Source of the DNA: Streptomyces sp. NBC_00286
GTDB taxonomy: Bacteria > Actinomycetota > Actinomycetes > Streptomycetales > Streptomycetaceae
Direction of reading: 5' to 3'
Length of the DNA stretch: 64,000 nucleotides
Assembly: GCF_036173125.1 (NCBI RefSeq)
Contig: NZ_CP108054.1
Coordinates: 8,749,501-8,813,500 of the forward strand
The notes under the pieces are model-generated. The model had not been told where the DNA came from. It worked only from the letters and a program-made list of their open reading frames with translations, and did not search any database. Both the position numbers and the translations under genes were made by a program. This document shows, piece by piece, positions 16,318-24,327 of the stretch. Numbering within the stretch: position 1 is the stretch's first letter; each line of letters begins with the position of its first letter.

Positions 16318-16563
16318 CCGCGGCTTCCCGCCGGCGGGAGGGGACGTGGGCCGGTGCGTTGTATGCCCGTCGCGTAGGTTCTGTCTGGGCATACCTGCGC
16401 CCTGTGTGAGCAAGGGGTCGTATGCCCTGTTGGCGACGGGCTGACGCACCGGACCGCGGCCCCGCACCCACCGACCACCCAGGGGCGCGGGGAACTGCGC
16501 GACCAGCCACGACGAACCGTCAGCCGAAACCGAACCCAACCGCCCAACCGCCGGAGGCACCCC
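16318..16563 (-). repeat. Structured dispersed repeat, copy A (nested 102-bp hairpin core)
   Basis: Read on the minus strand, the element runs from GTGCCTCCGGCGGTTGGGCGG through the GTGGCTGGTCGCGCAGTTCC repeat to a nested hairpin core at 16351-16452, and ends near TCCCGCCGGCGGGA. The core has three stacked stems. The outer stem is CCGGTGCGT (16351-16359) with ACGCACCGG (16444-16452). The middle stem is CCCGTCGC (16366-16373) with GCGACGGG (16433-16440). The inner stem is GGGCATAC (16387-16394) with GTATGCCC (16420-16427). A second copy lies at about 56490-56720. No protein coding is likely. Its upstream edge contains the ribosome site of the next gene. Confidence 0.8.
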
Positions 16564-17415
16564 GTGGATGAACGGATACCCGTTACCCGCCCCGTACACC
16601 ACGGAACCGCCAAGCTGCTCCCCGACGTCGACCGGAAGCGCGCCTGGCTGCTGACGGTGGACGGCGCTCCGCAGTCGTACGTCGATCTCGACGCGCCGAC
16701 GCACCTGGAGTTCGAGTACGCCCGACGGCTCGGGCATGTCCTGGACACCCTCGCCCCGCCGGGGCGCCCCCTCGACGTACTGCACCTCGGCGGCGGCGCG
16801 CTCACCCTGCCCCGGTATGTCGCCGCGACCCGGCCGGGCTCCCGCCAGGACGTCGTCGAGGCCGACCGGGGACTGCTCGACCTCGTCAAGGAGCACCTCC
16901 CCTTCCCCGACGACGCCGGCATCAGACTGCACGCCGCAGACGCACGCGCCTGGCTGGAAAGCGAAAGCGCGGCCTCCGACTCCGTCGACGTACTGATCGC
17001 CGACGTCTTCGGCGGCTCACGCGTCCCCGCGCACCTGACCTCGGTGGCGTACGCCCGCGAGGCCGAGCGAGTCCTGCGCGCCGACGGGGTCTACCTGGCG
17101 AACCTCGCCGACACCGCGCCCTTCGCCTTCCTGCGCTCCCAACTCGCCACGTTCTCCACGGTGTTCGAGGAGCTGGCGCTGATCGCCGAGCCGGGCGTGC
17201 TGCGCGGTCGCCGGTTCGGCAACGCGATCCTCGTCGCCGCCCATCGGCCCGTCGACACGCCGACCCTCGCCCGCCGTACAGCCTCCGACGCCTTCCCGGC
17301 CCGTATCGAACACGGAGCCGCGCTGCGCGACTTCATGGGGGACGCCGAGCCCGTACGGGACGAGAATGCCGTCCCGTCACCCGAGCCGCCCGACGGCGCG
17401 TTCAGCATCGGCTGA
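16564..17415 (+). CDS. Spermidine synthase-like SAM-binding protein
   Basis: A 283-residue protein with the polyamine-synthase Rossmann fold but probably not a true spermidine synthase. DVLHLGGGALTLPRYVA (about residues 70-86) resembles the cofactor loop, DVVEADRGLLDLVKEHL gives the acidic residue after strand 2, and DVLIADVFGG replaces the usual catalytic Asp motif. The N-terminus AKLLPDVDRKRAWLLTVDGAPQSYVDL matches the N-terminal beta domain. The start is GTG with ggagg 6 bp upstream, and this ribosome site lies inside the dispersed repeat. No partner decarboxylase is present. The true substrate is unknown. Confidence 0.85.
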   Translation: MDERIPVTRPVHHGTAKLLPDVDRKRAWLLTVDGAPQSYVDLDAPTHLEFEYARRLGHVLDTLAPPGRPLDVLHLGGGALTLPRYVAATRPGSRQDVVEADRGLLDLVKEHLPFPDDAGIRLHAADARAWLESESAASDSVDVLIADVFGGSRVPAHLTSVAYAREAERVLRADGVYLANLADTAPFAFLRSQLATFSTVFEELALIAEPGVLRGRRFGNAILVAAHRPVDTPTLARRTASDAFPARIEHGAALRDFMGDAEPVRDENAVPSPEPPDGAFSIG

Positions 17416-17437
17416 CGCGGCCTACGCAGCGGGTCCC

Positions 17438-18742
17438 TCACGGTGCGTCCGCCGGGCCCTTCGAGCCGGCCGGCTCACCCATCGCCGGCGCTCCCTGCAC
17501 CACTTCCTTCGTACGGCGCGTCATGTTCCGTACGTCCGACACGCACAGCACCGCCGCCGTCACCACGATGACCAGCACGGTGCACCCCCACAGGGACGCC
17601 GTACGCCCGAAGGCCTCCTCCGCGGGGCCCGCGAGGGCCGTGGCCAGCGGGACCATCGAGACGGAGCCGAACCAGTCGTAGGCCGAGACGCGGGAGAGCC
17701 GGTCCTCGGGTATTTCCTGGTGCAGCGCGGTCATCCAGGAAACTCCGAACACCTCGAGGGCCACACCGCTCACGAACATCACCGCACAGAGCCCGACCAC
17801 CGACAGCGGCACCGCGAGCGCGGCCGACGGCATGGCCAGCGGGAAGACGCAGAGGGTGCCCGCGAGCAGCATGCGGCGCGGTTTCCAGCGCATCATCAGG
17901 ATCGCCCCGCCGACGTTCCCGGCGCCGAACGCGCCGAGAGCCAGCCCCCACGGACCGGCCCCGCCGAGGCTGTCCCGGGCAACCAGCGGCCCGTACACCG
18001 ACTCGGCGGCGCCGACCACGGCCACCACGACGGAGAACTGCGCCACGATCGACCACAGCCAGGGCCGGCCGACGACCTCGCGCCAGCCGTCCCGGAGATC
18101 GGCGAGCAGGCCCTCGCCCGGCTCGCGCGGCGGTATGTGGCTCACGTCGAGGAAGGCCCGCAGCGACCCGGCGACCGCGAACGCCGCCGCGTCCACCGCG
18201 AGCACCCAGCCGGGGCCGATCGCCGCCACCATCGCCCCGCCGACCGCGGCGCCGCCGAGACCGGCCCCCTGCGTCGCCAGCCGGAACAACGCGAAGGCGC
18301 GGGCGACCTGTTCGCCGCTGACGGACGACATCAGCATGCCCTCGGCCGCGGGGCCGAAGAACGCCTGGCCGGTGCCGCCGAGCGCGGTCAGGAGCATCAT
18401 CTGCCAGAGCTGCGGCTCCCCGGCGAGTACGAGGACCGCGAAGGCCCCCTGCGAAAGGCAGTTGAGGGTGTTGGCTGCGACCATCACCCGATGCCGCGGC
18501 AGCCGGTCCGCGACGGCGCCGCCGATCAGGAGGAACAGCACCAGCGGGAGCGTACGGGCCGCCGCCACCAGGCCCACGTCGCCGCCGTCGCCGCCCGCGT
18601 CGAGTACGGCGAACGCCGCCGCGATCAGCGCGCCCTGGCTGCCGAGACTCGTCACGACCGAGGCGGCGGTCAGCAGCGTGTAGTTCCGGCCCGCCCAGGT
18701 GGGTCGGCGCAGACGTTTCGGGGCGGCGGCGGAACTGGTCAC
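17438..18742 (-). CDS. MFS transporter (EntS/drug-exporter type)
   Basis: A 434-residue polytopic membrane transporter with about 12 hydrophobic segments. The start MTSSAAAPKRLRRPTWAGRNYTLLTAASVVTSLGSQ and the loop GGAVADRLPRHRVMVAAN (residues about 75-95, the MFS motif A region) are typical of MFS_3-type exporters such as EntS. The C-terminal 30 residues are a charged cytosolic tail. It converges on the spermidine-synthase-like gene. No regulator is adjacent and the substrate cannot be inferred. Confidence 0.9.
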   Translation of the reverse strand: MTSSAAAPKRLRRPTWAGRNYTLLTAASVVTSLGSQGALIAAAFAVLDAGGDGGDVGLVAAARTLPLVLFLLIGGAVADRLPRHRVMVAANTLNCLSQGAFAVLVLAGEPQLWQMMLLTALGGTGQAFFGPAAEGMLMSSVSGEQVARAFALFRLATQGAGLGGAAVGGAMVAAIGPGWVLAVDAAAFAVAGSLRAFLDVSHIPPREPGEGLLADLRDGWREVVGRPWLWSIVAQFSVVVAVVGAAESVYGPLVARDSLGGAGPWGLALGAFGAGNVGGAILMMRWKPRRMLLAGTLCVFPLAMPSAALAVPLSVVGLCAVMFVSGVALEVFGVSWMTALHQEIPEDRLSRVSAYDWFGSVSMVPLATALAGPAEEAFGRTASLWGCTVLVIVVTAAVLCVSDVRNMTRRTKEVVQGAPAMGEPAGSKGPADAP

Positions 18743-18833
18743 TCGTGAACTATCGCGTCACCGCCCCGACTTGCCAATCGCATTCAGCGCCAGAAGCCCG
18801 GGGACACCTCAAAGTCCCGCAGGGCCAGGCGAG

Positions 18834-19868
18834 TTACGAACCTGTGGGAGCGTCTTCCGTCAGGCGCACCGTAAGGAGGATCTTCTGAATCGTCGCCTCC
18901 GGAAGCTCCTCGTCGACGCCCTTGGCGCCGTAGAGATTCCAGGTGACGTAATCGCCGTCGCCGTTCTTGAACGCGAAGGTGATGGCCTTGCCCTCGGAGT
19001 CGCACTTGCCCTTCTGCGGCGTGTTCTGCGAATAGGCCGTGGCGACGCTGCCCTTCAGGCCCGAAGTCGTCGTGAACGGCTTCGGCTTGCCGGGCTTCAC
19101 GCTCTTCTTGTCGGGCTGCGTATAGCCGCCGAAGATCCACCAGGGAACCCGGGTCTCGGCGGCCTGAGCCGTGCTCGTGGCGCCGTTCTCACCACGCGTT
19201 CCGGCCGTGGCGAGAGCGGTGTCCTCCTCGCGGCCGTCCTTGTCGGAGTCGTCCGAGCACCACTTGGACTTGAGAGAGGCGGGAGCCGTGACGGTGGTCC
19301 GGTCCAGCTTGCCCTTCTCTTCCCATTCGAAGCCGACGCTGGTGTCCGCGCTTTCGAGTTCCCAGTCGGCGGGCACGTCGAACTTGGTGCCGAACCGCGG
19401 GTTCACCACGACCTTCCAGCCGGGAACGGTCGGCTTCTCGCTCTCGCTGCCGCGCGGATTGTCCGCACCGCCGGACGCGGGCGCGCTCGGCTTCTTAGAA
19501 GCGGGGGCCGAAGTGGCGGGCGCCTTCTTGTCGGAGTCCTTCGCCGTGTCGTCCGTGTCGCCGCCGAGGACCAGAAAACCGGTGACGCCGGCCGCGACGA
19601 CGACCGCGGCTGCCGCCACGATCGCGACGACCTTCGTCTTGTTGCCGCCGCCGCCACCGCCCTGCGGTGGCTGGGGAGCCCCCAGCGGATCAACGGGCGT
19701 ATGCCAGCCCTGCTGACCGGGCTGCTGCGCATAGGGGTTGGGCTGCTGCTGATATCCGGGCTGCTGATACGGATTCGGCTGCTGCTGGTACCCCGGCTGC
19801 TGATACGGATTCTGATTCGGGTCCTGCGGGTTCTGCTCGCCCCCGGGCGGCTGCTGTCCTGGCCACAT
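18834..19868 (-). CDS. Membrane-anchored extracytoplasmic protein, paralog 1
   Basis: A 344-residue protein with three parts. Residues 1-70 form a proline/glutamine/tyrosine-rich cytosolic arm with PYQQPGYQQQPN repeats, residues 79-102 form a single membrane helix after NKTK, and the rest is an extracytoplasmic domain of about 220 residues with two conserved Cys (KSKWCSDD and KGKCDSEGK). The arm recalls the disordered N-termini of actinobacterial membrane proteins. A second, clearly homologous gene lies 70 bp upstream on the same strand, so this pair is a tandem duplication. No catalytic motif is recognised. Confidence 0.85.
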   Translation of the reverse strand: MWPGQQPPGGEQNPQDPNQNPYQQPGYQQQPNPYQQPGYQQQPNPYAQQPGQQGWHTPVDPLGAPQPPQGGGGGGNKTKVVAIVAAAAVVVAAGVTGFLVLGGDTDDTAKDSDKKAPATSAPASKKPSAPASGGADNPRGSESEKPTVPGWKVVVNPRFGTKFDVPADWELESADTSVGFEWEEKGKLDRTTVTAPASLKSKWCSDDSDKDGREEDTALATAGTRGENGATSTAQAAETRVPWWIFGGYTQPDKKSVKPGKPKPFTTTSGLKGSVATAYSQNTPQKGKCDSEGKAITFAFKNGDGDYVTWNLYGAKGVDEELPEATIQKILLTVRLTEDAPTGS

Positions 19869-19938
19869 GTGCGCCCACCCTAGCGGCGCGGGGACACGTT
19901 TTTGTCACTGACTATCGTCAGCGATGTACCGGTCAGGG

Positions 19939-20883
19939 CTACGACGGGTCCTCGTACAGCCGCACGGTGCTGAGGATTTTCTTCACCGTTGCGTCCGGTA
20001 CTTCCCCGGATACGCCCTTTGCCCCATGGAACGACCATGAGACGAAGTCGTCGTCCGCGTTCTTGAAGCCGAAGACGGTCGACTTGCCGTCGCTGTCACA
20101 CTTCCCCGACTTCTTCACGCCCGTGGACCACGCCGTGCCCACTCTGCCCTTAATGCCGGACTTCGTTGTGTACGGCTTCACGGCATCGGAGTCGATGATC
20201 GCCTTCTCCGGCTGGGTGTACGCCCCGTACACCCAGGTGTTGGAGTCGGCGCGGGCTATCTCCTCGGTGCTCATGGCGCCGTTGTTGCCCCGGGTGCCCG
20301 TGCCCGCCAGCGGCGTGTAGTCCTCGGTGCCGTTCCTGTCCTCGTCCGATGCGCACCACTTCGACTTGAGGAATGCCGGGGCCGCCATGGCGACCAGGGG
20401 CTTCTCCTCGGGGTCGCCGTTCTCGGCGACGTACGAGACCCAGTCGGGGGACTCGGGCTCCCAGTCGGGCGGCACGTCGAAGGCGATGCCGGTCTTGGGG
20501 TTGACCACGGCCTTCCAGCCCGCGATGGTCGGCTGTGCCCCGGCCGAGCCGCGTGCGTTGCCCGAACTGGTCGGCTGCGCACTGGACTTGGCGGGACTCG
20601 GCTCGGGCTTGTCCGCCTTGTCGTCCCTGTCGCCGCCGAGCAGTACGAATCCGGTGACACCCGAGACGACCACGACGGCGGCGGCCGCGAGGATGGCGAC
20701 GAGCTTCGTCTTGTTGTCACCACCGCCGCCCTGGGGCGGCGCGGGCGTGCTCATCGGGGTGGTGGGGGCGTTCCACTGACTGTGCTGGTGCTGGCCCTGC
20801 TGATACGGGTTCGGCTGCTGATAGCCCGGCTGTTGGTAGGGGTTGGGCTGCCCGCCGCCTGGCGGCTGCTCTCCTGGCCACAT
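19939..20883 (-). CDS. Membrane-anchored extracytoplasmic protein, paralog 2
   Basis: A 314-residue homolog of the downstream neighbour. The two share the start MWPGxQPPGG, the PYQQPGYQQPN arm, the NKTKLVAILAAAAVVV membrane helix (residues 57-83), PTIAGWKAVVNPKTGIAFDVPPDWE, FLKSKWC, GTRGNNGA and SGKCDSDGK. The start MWPGEQPP was chosen over an ATG 24 bp upstream because it aligns with the paralog. The arm is shorter and less repetitive than in paralog 1. Order and spacing suggest one transcript carrying both genes. Function unknown; exposure outside the membrane is predicted from the Lys-rich end of the arm. Confidence 0.85.
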   Translation of the reverse strand: MWPGEQPPGGGQPNPYQQPGYQQPNPYQQGQHQHSQWNAPTTPMSTPAPPQGGGGDNKTKLVAILAAAAVVVVSGVTGFVLLGGDRDDKADKPEPSPAKSSAQPTSSGNARGSAGAQPTIAGWKAVVNPKTGIAFDVPPDWEPESPDWVSYVAENGDPEEKPLVAMAAPAFLKSKWCASDEDRNGTEDYTPLAGTGTRGNNGAMSTEEIARADSNTWVYGAYTQPEKAIIDSDAVKPYTTKSGIKGRVGTAWSTGVKKSGKCDSDGKSTVFGFKNADDDFVSWSFHGAKGVSGEVPDATVKKILSTVRLYEDPS

Positions 20884-20955
20884 GGGCGGTAACGATACTG
20901 CGATCACATCGTCGGCTTCTGGCCGGGAAGGCTACTCGCGGGTAACGTGACGCGC

Positions 20956-21408
20956 ATGAGCGCAGACCAGATGTCGATCGGCGAGATGCTCGCCGCCACA
21001 GTGCCGATGGTCCGGACCCTGAAACTCGAGTACCTCGAGACCACGCCGGAGAAGGCCGTGCTCGCCCTGCCCGACCAGAGCGAGTTCCACAACCACGTCG
21101 GAGGGCCGCACGCCGGAGCGATGTTCACGCTGGGGGAGTCGGCGAGCGGCGCGGTCGTCCTCGCCGCGTTCGGCGACCAGCTCTCGCGCGCCGTACCGCT
21201 CGCCGTCAGCGCCGAGATCGCGTACAAGAAGCTCGCCCGGGGACCGGTCACGGCCACGGCGACGCTCGGCCGCCCCGCCGCCGACGTCATCGCGGAACTC
21301 GACGAGGGCCGGCGTCCCGAGTTCCCGGTGACGGTCGCCATCCAGCGGGAGGACGGCGCCGTCACGGGAGAGATGACCGTCGTCTGGACGCTGCGTCCGA
21401 ACAACTGA
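20956..21408 (+). CDS. PaaI-like / DUF4442 hotdog thioesterase
   Basis: A 150-residue hotdog-fold protein, probably an acyl-CoA thioesterase. HNHVGGPHAGAMFTLGESASG (residues about 43-63) is the active-site region of DUF4442/PaaI-type enzymes, followed by VSAEIAYKKLARGPVTATATL. The start MSADQM was preferred over an ATG 9 bp upstream, but both are possible. It diverges from the paralog pair with about 70 bp between. It may clear toxic acyl-CoA esters; the chain preference cannot be told. Confidence 0.88.
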   Translation: MSADQMSIGEMLAATVPMVRTLKLEYLETTPEKAVLALPDQSEFHNHVGGPHAGAMFTLGESASGAVVLAAFGDQLSRAVPLAVSAEIAYKKLARGPVTATATLGRPAADVIAELDEGRRPEFPVTVAIQREDGAVTGEMTVVWTLRPNN

Positions 21409-21572
21409 GTTCGTTCGCGGGCTGGTTGCCGAGTCCCGGCAGTTGCCCGCGTACGAAGCTGCCGACGGCGAGCGGTGACTCGTACCGGGGGAGTCCGCAC
21501 CATGGGGAGCGTGGAGCGTTCCGCGCTCCCGGGCCTCCGGAAGCGCGAGGCCGGTCGTGAACGGGGGATGCG

Positions 21573-21785
21573 ATGGTGCTCGTCGGGGTCGCGCTGCTCG
21601 GCCTCGTCGCCTGGGCGACGACCGTGCTGATTCAGCGGGAGCGTCGGCGCCCCGAACTGACCGCCGAGTCCCACCGGATCGAATTGGCCGCCATGCAGGG
21701 CATCCGCGACGCCCGCCGTCGGGCCCGCGCACTCCACCGGATCGGCGGCGACGGTGGAATCAGTCGCCTGGACGGTCGCTGGTAG
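21573..21785 (+). CDS. Small single-span membrane protein
   Basis: A 70-residue protein with one N-terminal membrane helix (residues 1-20, VLVGVALLGLVAWATTVLI) and a basic cytosolic tail (QRERRRPEL..., RRRARALHRI). A ggggg ribosome site precedes ATG by 3-7 bp. No family is recognised. It lies in an otherwise gene-free stretch, and the codon pattern continues smoothly to the stop. Confidence 0.6.
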   Translation: MVLVGVALLGLVAWATTVLIQRERRRPELTAESHRIELAAMQGIRDARRRARALHRIGGDGGISRLDGRW

Positions 21786-22327
21786 AAAACTCCCACCCCT
21801 TCCCGGAACGGTGGGATCCGCCCGCTGCCGCCCTTTGTCCTTACGAGGAGCTGACGCCGTACCCAGCGATGTTGCCCCACCCGTCACACAGGCCACTATG
21901 GTTCTTCACGTCACCGGCCCACAGTGGCGGTGAGGGCCCCGGGACTGGGCGTGAGCCAGAAGGGACGGCTCGCGAGCGAAGGTCACCAGGGCCACGGGCT
22001 TGCCTCTCTCGCCCCCTCTGGCGACGAGGCCGGCATCGCTGCGATGTAAGAAAGCGGCCATCGCGGCGCTGGGCGGGCGCCCCGGTCCTCTCCGGGGCGC
22101 CCCGCACTGTTGCGTACGGCGGCAGGGCCGGATGCGTACGCCCCTGCCCCGCGATGCGCGGGAAACCAGCCAATGATCAGCGAAACATGGGCAGTTGGCG
22201 ACCGGTGAACTTACCCGCGCCGAGCTGTGAGGAATAACGTGGGCGCCACGGCTGGTATTCGCCTATTGCCTATACGTCTGTTCAAACGGGGGCGCGGTCC
22301 CCGCATCGACCACTCACAGGAGCGTCC
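21786..22327. other. 540-bp gene-free region with a strong hairpin
   Basis: No convincing coding frame on either strand. The main structure is a perfect 11-bp stem, GGGCGCCCCGG (22075-22085) with CCGGGGCGCCC (22092-22102) and loop TCCTCT. It is not followed by a T-run, and it ends 225 bp before the methyltransferase. Weaker stems surround it (GCAGGGC near 22122 and GCCCCTGC near 22140). A structured untranslated leader or small RNA is possible; a plain terminator is the simpler reading. Confidence 0.45.
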
Positions 22328-23143
22328 ATGACTGATGAGCCGAACATCTCCGACCCGGAGGCGCTCTCCAAGATCGACACCACTGTGCCGCAGTCGGCCA
22401 GGATCTGGAACTACTGGCTGGGCGGGAAGGACAACTACGAGGTCGACCGCGTAGCCGGTGACGCGTTCCGCGAGATCTTCCCCGGGATCGAGACCGGAGC
22501 CCGTGCCGCCCGGTACTTCCTGGCCCGCGCCGTCCGGCATCTGGCCGCCGAGGAGGGCATCCGGCAGTTCCTGGACATCGGCACCGGGCTGCCCAATGTG
22601 GACAACACCCACGAGATCGCCCAACGGGTCGCCCCCGAATGCAAGATCGTCTACGTCGACAACGACCCCTTGGTGCTCGCGCACGCCCGCGCGCTGCTCA
22701 CCAGCACCCCCGAGGGCGTCACCAACTACGTGGACGCCGACCTGCGCGATCCGGCCACCATCGTGCGGGAGGCCGGGAAGACGCTGGACTTCGACCAGCC
22801 GATCGCTCTCATGCTCATGGGCATCCTGGGGCACATCGAGGACTACGACGAGGCCCGCTCGATCGTGCGGCAACTGGTGGACGCCCTGCCTCCCGGCAGT
22901 TACCTGGTGCAGTACGACAGCACCAACACCAGCGAGGAGTACGTCACGGCCATCCAGCAGTACAACGAGGGCGGTTCGATCCCGTACATCCTGCGCAGCC
23001 CTGAGCAGATCGGCCGCTTCTTCGACGGTCTGGAACTGCTCGAACCCGGTGTCGCGTCCTGCTCCCGCTGGCGCCCCGACACCAGCGCGTGGGGCCTTCC
23101 GGCGGAGGTGCACCAGTACGGGGGCGTCGCCCGGAAGAGCTGA
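22328..23143 (+). CDS. SAM-dependent methyltransferase (DUF574 / methyltransf_19 type)
   Basis: A 271-residue S-adenosylmethionine-dependent methyltransferase of the family very abundant in Streptomyces and typically found beside XRE/DUF5753 regulators. RIWNYWLGGKDNYEVDR near residues 25-41 and FLDIGTGLPNVDNTHE near 80-95 are the family signatures, and CKIVYVDNDPLVL contains the acidic residue that holds the ribose. The ATG is preceded by an aggag site. It converges on the XRE regulator with a 15-bp-stem terminator in between. The methyl acceptor is unknown. Confidence 0.92.
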   Translation: MTDEPNISDPEALSKIDTTVPQSARIWNYWLGGKDNYEVDRVAGDAFREIFPGIETGARAARYFLARAVRHLAAEEGIRQFLDIGTGLPNVDNTHEIAQRVAPECKIVYVDNDPLVLAHARALLTSTPEGVTNYVDADLRDPATIVREAGKTLDFDQPIALMLMGILGHIEDYDEARSIVRQLVDALPPGSYLVQYDSTNTSEEYVTAIQQYNEGGSIPYILRSPEQIGRFFDGLELLEPGVASCSRWRPDTSAWGLPAEVHQYGGVARKS

Positions 23144-23155
23144 GGCCCGCCAGTC

Positions 23156-23188
23156 GCGCCCCCGAAGGACTGCGTCCTTCGGGGGCGC
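23156..23188. terminator. Bidirectional terminator
   Basis: Perfect 15-bp stem GCGCCCCCGAAGGAC / GTCCTTCGGGGGCGC with a TGC loop, between the convergent methyltransferase and XRE genes. It can serve both transcripts. Confidence 0.92.
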
Positions 23189-23209
23189 CTCAACGCGCGG
23201 GTCCGGAGG

Positions 23210-24130
23210 TCAGGTCTCCTTGAAGATCCGGTGCAGGATCGTGGGAGTCGCCTCCGGGGACTGGGCCTGTACGACCAGGCGGTTCATGACGCCCCAGTAG
23301 TACTCGATCTCGGCGGGCTTGTCGGGGTAGAGGGCGCTGGCGTACTGCTCGAGGTAGACCACGTCGGGCAGTTGGCCGCCGGGCAGGCGCAGGATGCTGA
23401 CCGGGCCGCCGGACGCGGCATGCCCGCCGGCGCGGAACGGCATGATCTGGACGGTGACCCGGGGGAGTTGGGAGACCTCGATGAGGTGCTGGAGCTGGGC
23501 GCGCATCGTGTGCGTACCGCCCACCGCGCGTCGCAGCGCCGCCTCGTCGATCACGGCCCAGAGCTGAGGCGGCGGCTGGCGGCGCAGGATCCGCTGGCGG
23601 GTCATGCGCAGGGTGACCCGTCGGTCCAGCTCGTCCGCGGAGGCGTCCGGGTGGTCGAGACGGAGGGCGGCGCGGGCGTAGTCGGGGGTCTGGAGCAAGC
23701 CGGGTACCCGCTGTACCTCGAAGCTCCGGATGGGCGTGGCCGCCTGCTCGACGCCCAGGTAAGCCTGCATCCAGCTGGGCACCACGTCGTTGTAGGCCTG
23801 CCACCAGCCAGGGGTGTTGGCCTCTTGGGCGAGGGCCAGCAAGGTGGCGCGTTCGGCCTGGTCTGTGACTCCGTACAGCGTCAGCAGATCGGCCACGTCC
23901 CGCAGCTTGCAGCCGTGGCGGCCAGTCTCCAGTCGGCTGATCTTGGACTGTGAGGCGCGGATGACGTGGCCCGCCCTCTCACGGGAGATGTTCTGCTCCT
24001 CCCGGAGCCGGCGGAGCCGTGAACCCAGGGCGAGGCGCGGCACCATGGGGCCGGCCGAGACGCCCGACGGGCCGTTCAGGATTTCGGTGTCGGACGGTGA
24101 ATGTGCGGCCTCTGTGGTGCCCATGGGCAT
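23210..24130 (-). CDS. XRE-family regulator with DUF5753 domain
   Basis: A 306-residue DNA-binding protein. LGSRLRRLREEQNISRERAGHVIRASQSKISRLETGRHGCKLRDVADLL (about residues 35-85) is a helix-turn-helix of the XRE type. The remainder is the DUF5753 domain with VPGLLQTPDYARAAL, RQRILRRQPPPQLWAVIDEAALRR and YWGVMNRL. It can start at ATG or two codons later at MGTTE. It is paired convergently with the methyltransferase, a combination repeated many times in Streptomyces genomes. Targets are unknown. Confidence 0.93.
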   Translation of the reverse strand: MPMGTTEAAHSPSDTEILNGPSGVSAGPMVPRLALGSRLRRLREEQNISRERAGHVIRASQSKISRLETGRHGCKLRDVADLLTLYGVTDQAERATLLALAQEANTPGWWQAYNDVVPSWMQAYLGVEQAATPIRSFEVQRVPGLLQTPDYARAALRLDHPDASADELDRRVTLRMTRQRILRRQPPPQLWAVIDEAALRRAVGGTHTMRAQLQHLIEVSQLPRVTVQIMPFRAGGHAASGGPVSILRLPGGQLPDVVYLEQYASALYPDKPAEIEYYWGVMNRLVVQAQSPEATPTILHRIFKET

Positions 24131-24327
24131 GCTCCTTGCGGTGAACGCAACTCTGCACGCGTGAAAGCGGTGCGCTCAGCCAGCATAGGGGCTGACCGGT
24201 ACATGATCTTCGACTTGACGCAACCCAGGCGATCACCGACGCCGGAGAAGTCGTTCGGCCCGATATGGCCGTTCTTCTTTGGCCTCGATTTGTTGTCCTC
24301 GGTGGGGACCTCGGTGAGCATGGGGTG

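Noticed and set aside
15775-16932. Several long frames in the 17-mer array and around it, on both strands.
   Set aside because: The repeats lack stops in most phases; their peptides are repeats with no family match, and unit order is a DNA-level pattern.
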